Of a DNA stretch of 64,000 nt, positions 63,918 through 64,000 are shown one piece after another. The number at the start of each line of letters is the position of its first letter. Positions within the stretch are counted from its first letter, which is position 1. The translations under genes were made by a program, and so were the position numbers. The notes beneath the pieces are model-generated. The model was given only the letters and a program-made list of their open reading frames with translations, ran no database searches and was not told the DNA's origin. Source of the DNA: Emticicia sp. CRIBPO. GTDB taxonomy: Bacteria > Bacteroidota > Bacteroidia > Cytophagales > Spirosomataceae. The DNA lies in the NCBI RefSeq assembly GCF_009905725.1, contig NZ_JAAAKV010000006.1, positions 352,348 through 416,347 of the forward strand, written 5' to 3'.

Positions 63918-64000
63918 ATGTTTTACACTTATGTAATTCAGAGTCTCACTTACGAATCCTACTTATACAAAGGACATTGCGAAAATATTGAAGTCCGGCT
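63918..64000 (+). CDS. GIY-YIG nuclease family protein, 3' end outside window
   Basis: 27 codons from ATG 63918 to the window end. The YTYVIQS start and YLYKGHCENIEVRL block are the GIY and YIG strands of the small GIY-YIG proteins (UPF0213-like group), with the catalytic Tyr and a C-terminal Arg. It is 34 bp after tRNA-Arg. The rest of the gene is not in the window, so its length and any extra domain are unknown. Confidence 0.8.
   Translation, partial: MFYTYVIQSLTYESYLYKGHCENIEVR

Overview
The window comes from a bacterium of the phylum Bacteroidota, most likely the order Cytophagales. The evidence is a SusC/SusD outer-membrane pair, an alternative complex III operon (actABCDEF) joined to a caa3/aa3-type oxidase with two subunit III genes, many lipoproteins of the form signal peptide-Cys-Lys-Lys, and several good matches to the Bacteroidota promoter (TTG or TTTG, 19-20 nt, TAnnTTTG). 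No insertion sequence, prophage or CRISPR array was seen.

Layout. 1-4716: PSD1 (DUF1553) gene cut by the window edge, a DUF1501 Tat protein, and a mosaic membrane/cytochrome c/LRR/sugar-binding-like protein. 4751-6637: an NTF2-like lipoprotein and, divergently, an aminoglycoside-phosphotransferase-fold kinase. 6745-11394: an AT-rich accessory stretch with three copies of a lipoprotein family (a fourth is at 16504), orphan small genes and at least two genes broken at homopolymers, which looks like a graveyard of immunity-type genes. 11778-15507: a compact cluster of a BKACE-fold enzyme, a NeuD-like acyltransferase, a glycosyltransferase, a PAPS-type sulfotransferase and an Amj-type lipid II flippase. 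15516-20854: a membrane protein, lipoproteins, ten 42-bp tandem repeats and a GH13 alpha-glucosidase/amylase.

21133-33338 is a co-directional run of ten genes: two xylose-isomerase-like TIM barrels, a fused cytochrome c/DUF1549/DUF1553 membrane protein with its DUF1501 partner, an enolase-superfamily dehydratase, a VOC protein, a 2-hydroxyacid dehydrogenase, a large beta-propeller/HEAT/cytochrome c protein and a ThuA protein. The set suggests extracytoplasmic oxidation of a sugar or sugar acid, with electrons passed to c-type cytochromes. It resembles gene sets common in Planctomycetes and Verrucomicrobia. The substrate cannot be read from the sequence.

33387-50091 (minus strand) is the respiratory operon: actABCDEF, ctaC, ctaD, then heme A synthesis (ctaA, ctaB), two subunit III genes, subunit IV, SCO, DUF420 and a small conserved protein. 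Its promoter is visible upstream of actA, and a strong intrinsic terminator sits inside it between ctaD and ctaA. 50331-53710 holds tRNA-Cys, rpsA, an HNH nuclease and smpB. 53899-58613 is a susCD pair. Upstream of it lies a candidate small RNA with its own promoter and terminator. 59502-63637 holds hflX and a convergent FAD/Fe-S dehydrogenase. The window ends with tRNA-Arg(CCU) and the start of a GIY-YIG gene.

Family assignments rest on motifs and domain order read by eye. No database search was run.
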